Part shown: positions 63,704-64,000 of the stretch, in pieces
How the letters are laid out: every line of letters starts with the position of its first letter
How positions within the stretch are numbered: the stretch's first letter is position 1
Assembly: GCF_014193895.1 (NCBI RefSeq)
Contig: NZ_BLZR01000002.1
Coordinates: 1-64,000 of the forward strand
DNA from: Clostridium fungisolvens
GTDB lineage: Bacteria; Bacillota; Clostridia; Clostridiales; Clostridiaceae
Direction: 5' to 3'
Length of the DNA: 64,000 nt
The notes under the pieces: model-generated
What the model saw: only the letters and a program-made list of their open reading frames with translations
What the model was told of the DNA's origin: nothing
Databases searched by the model: none
Translations under genes and position numbers: made by a program

Positions 63704-64000
63704 TTTTTTAATAATATACATCCACTTATGGAATAATGCTTTAACAATTGTAATACTTTTCCCATACAATTACTAATTTACATTTAATCCATAATTTAAT
63801 AATCGTATTTATTAATAATTTATTAATAGTTAGTTTACTAATAGTGTAGATATCTTCTTTTATATGTAATCAGTTTTGTTATATTTTCATATGAAACTTT
63901 ATGATTCACTGTGACTCCATTGACATCTTGTTAGTCCATTATTTTTAGCATCATATGCCAAATTAAAAGACTAGCAACAATGTGTATGTAAAACCACATT
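63704..64000. other. Region upstream of the c-di-GMP riboswitch
   Basis: This AT-rich stretch must contain the promoter of the Rhs transcript. TATATTATT near 63708-63716 (minus strand) is a -10 candidate, but I find no matching -35. No gene is visible up to the window edge. Confidence 0.4.

Overview
The window looks like chromosomal DNA of a low-GC, Gram-positive, spore-former-type clostridium (Clostridium sensu stricto or a close relative). The support is the strong AT richness, GGAGG-type ribosome binding sites before almost every gene, frequent TTG/GTG starts, a GlgC+GlgD pair, a tRNA-Cys T-box in front of ubiG-mccB-mccA, and VanW, VanZ, LtaS-like and DUF1361 proteins. No rRNA, tRNA, CRISPR array or complete insertion sequence was found. 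Most genes lie on the minus strand; the exceptions are cls, dinB and one chemotaxis receptor gene.

Layout from left to right. (1) 0.6-7.1 kb: cardiolipin synthase, a VanZ protein, and the first glycogen group (glgC-glgD-glgA1) behind a clear promoter with a palindromic operator. (2) 7.2-9.9 kb: a Cys-rich zinc-ribbon-like protein, DNA polymerase IV and a small membrane protein. (3) 10.6-19.1 kb: the second glycogen group (glgB-glgA2-glgP and a GH13 amylase); GlgB carries an unusual Lys-rich histone-like tail. (4) 19.4-26 kb: a branched-chain amino-acid ABC transporter (livJ1, livJ2, livH, livM, livG, livF) with a tandemly duplicated binding-protein gene. (5) 26.4-36 kb: a chemotaxis receptor, a nucleotidyltransferase-like protein, DUF1361, the T-box controlled methionine-to-cysteine operon and an LtaS-like enzyme. 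(6) 36.4-45.9 kb: VanW/G5 protein, small envelope proteins, an ArsC-like protein and the threonine operon thrC-thrB-lysC-hom, preceded by a glycine riboswitch. (7) 46-63.7 kb: a 17-kb Rhs/YD polymorphic-toxin locus.

The most striking system is the Rhs locus. A secreted 3,218-residue Rhs protein, preceded by a cyclic-di-GMP-I riboswitch, ends in a variable nuclease-like tip followed by a CPCC-type immunity gene. Downstream, in the same orientation, are three promoterless Rhs C-terminal modules (one truncated). Each repeats the same Rhs core (about 575 bp when complete), and the two complete ones carry a different toxin tip and different immunity candidates. The modules are separated by related hairpin leaders, two of them followed by the truncated 5' end of a tyrosine-recombinase gene that runs into the Asn/Gly linker of the next module. 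This looks like an archive of exchangeable toxin tips whose expressed copy is under second-messenger control.

Two families of short dispersed palindromic elements, one about 100 bp with ends resembling TAGATGTACCACTTC and one a terminator plus CTGCC/GGCAG hairpin, are scattered between the genes, sometimes inside operons. All calls rest on reading the sequence; no database search was possible.
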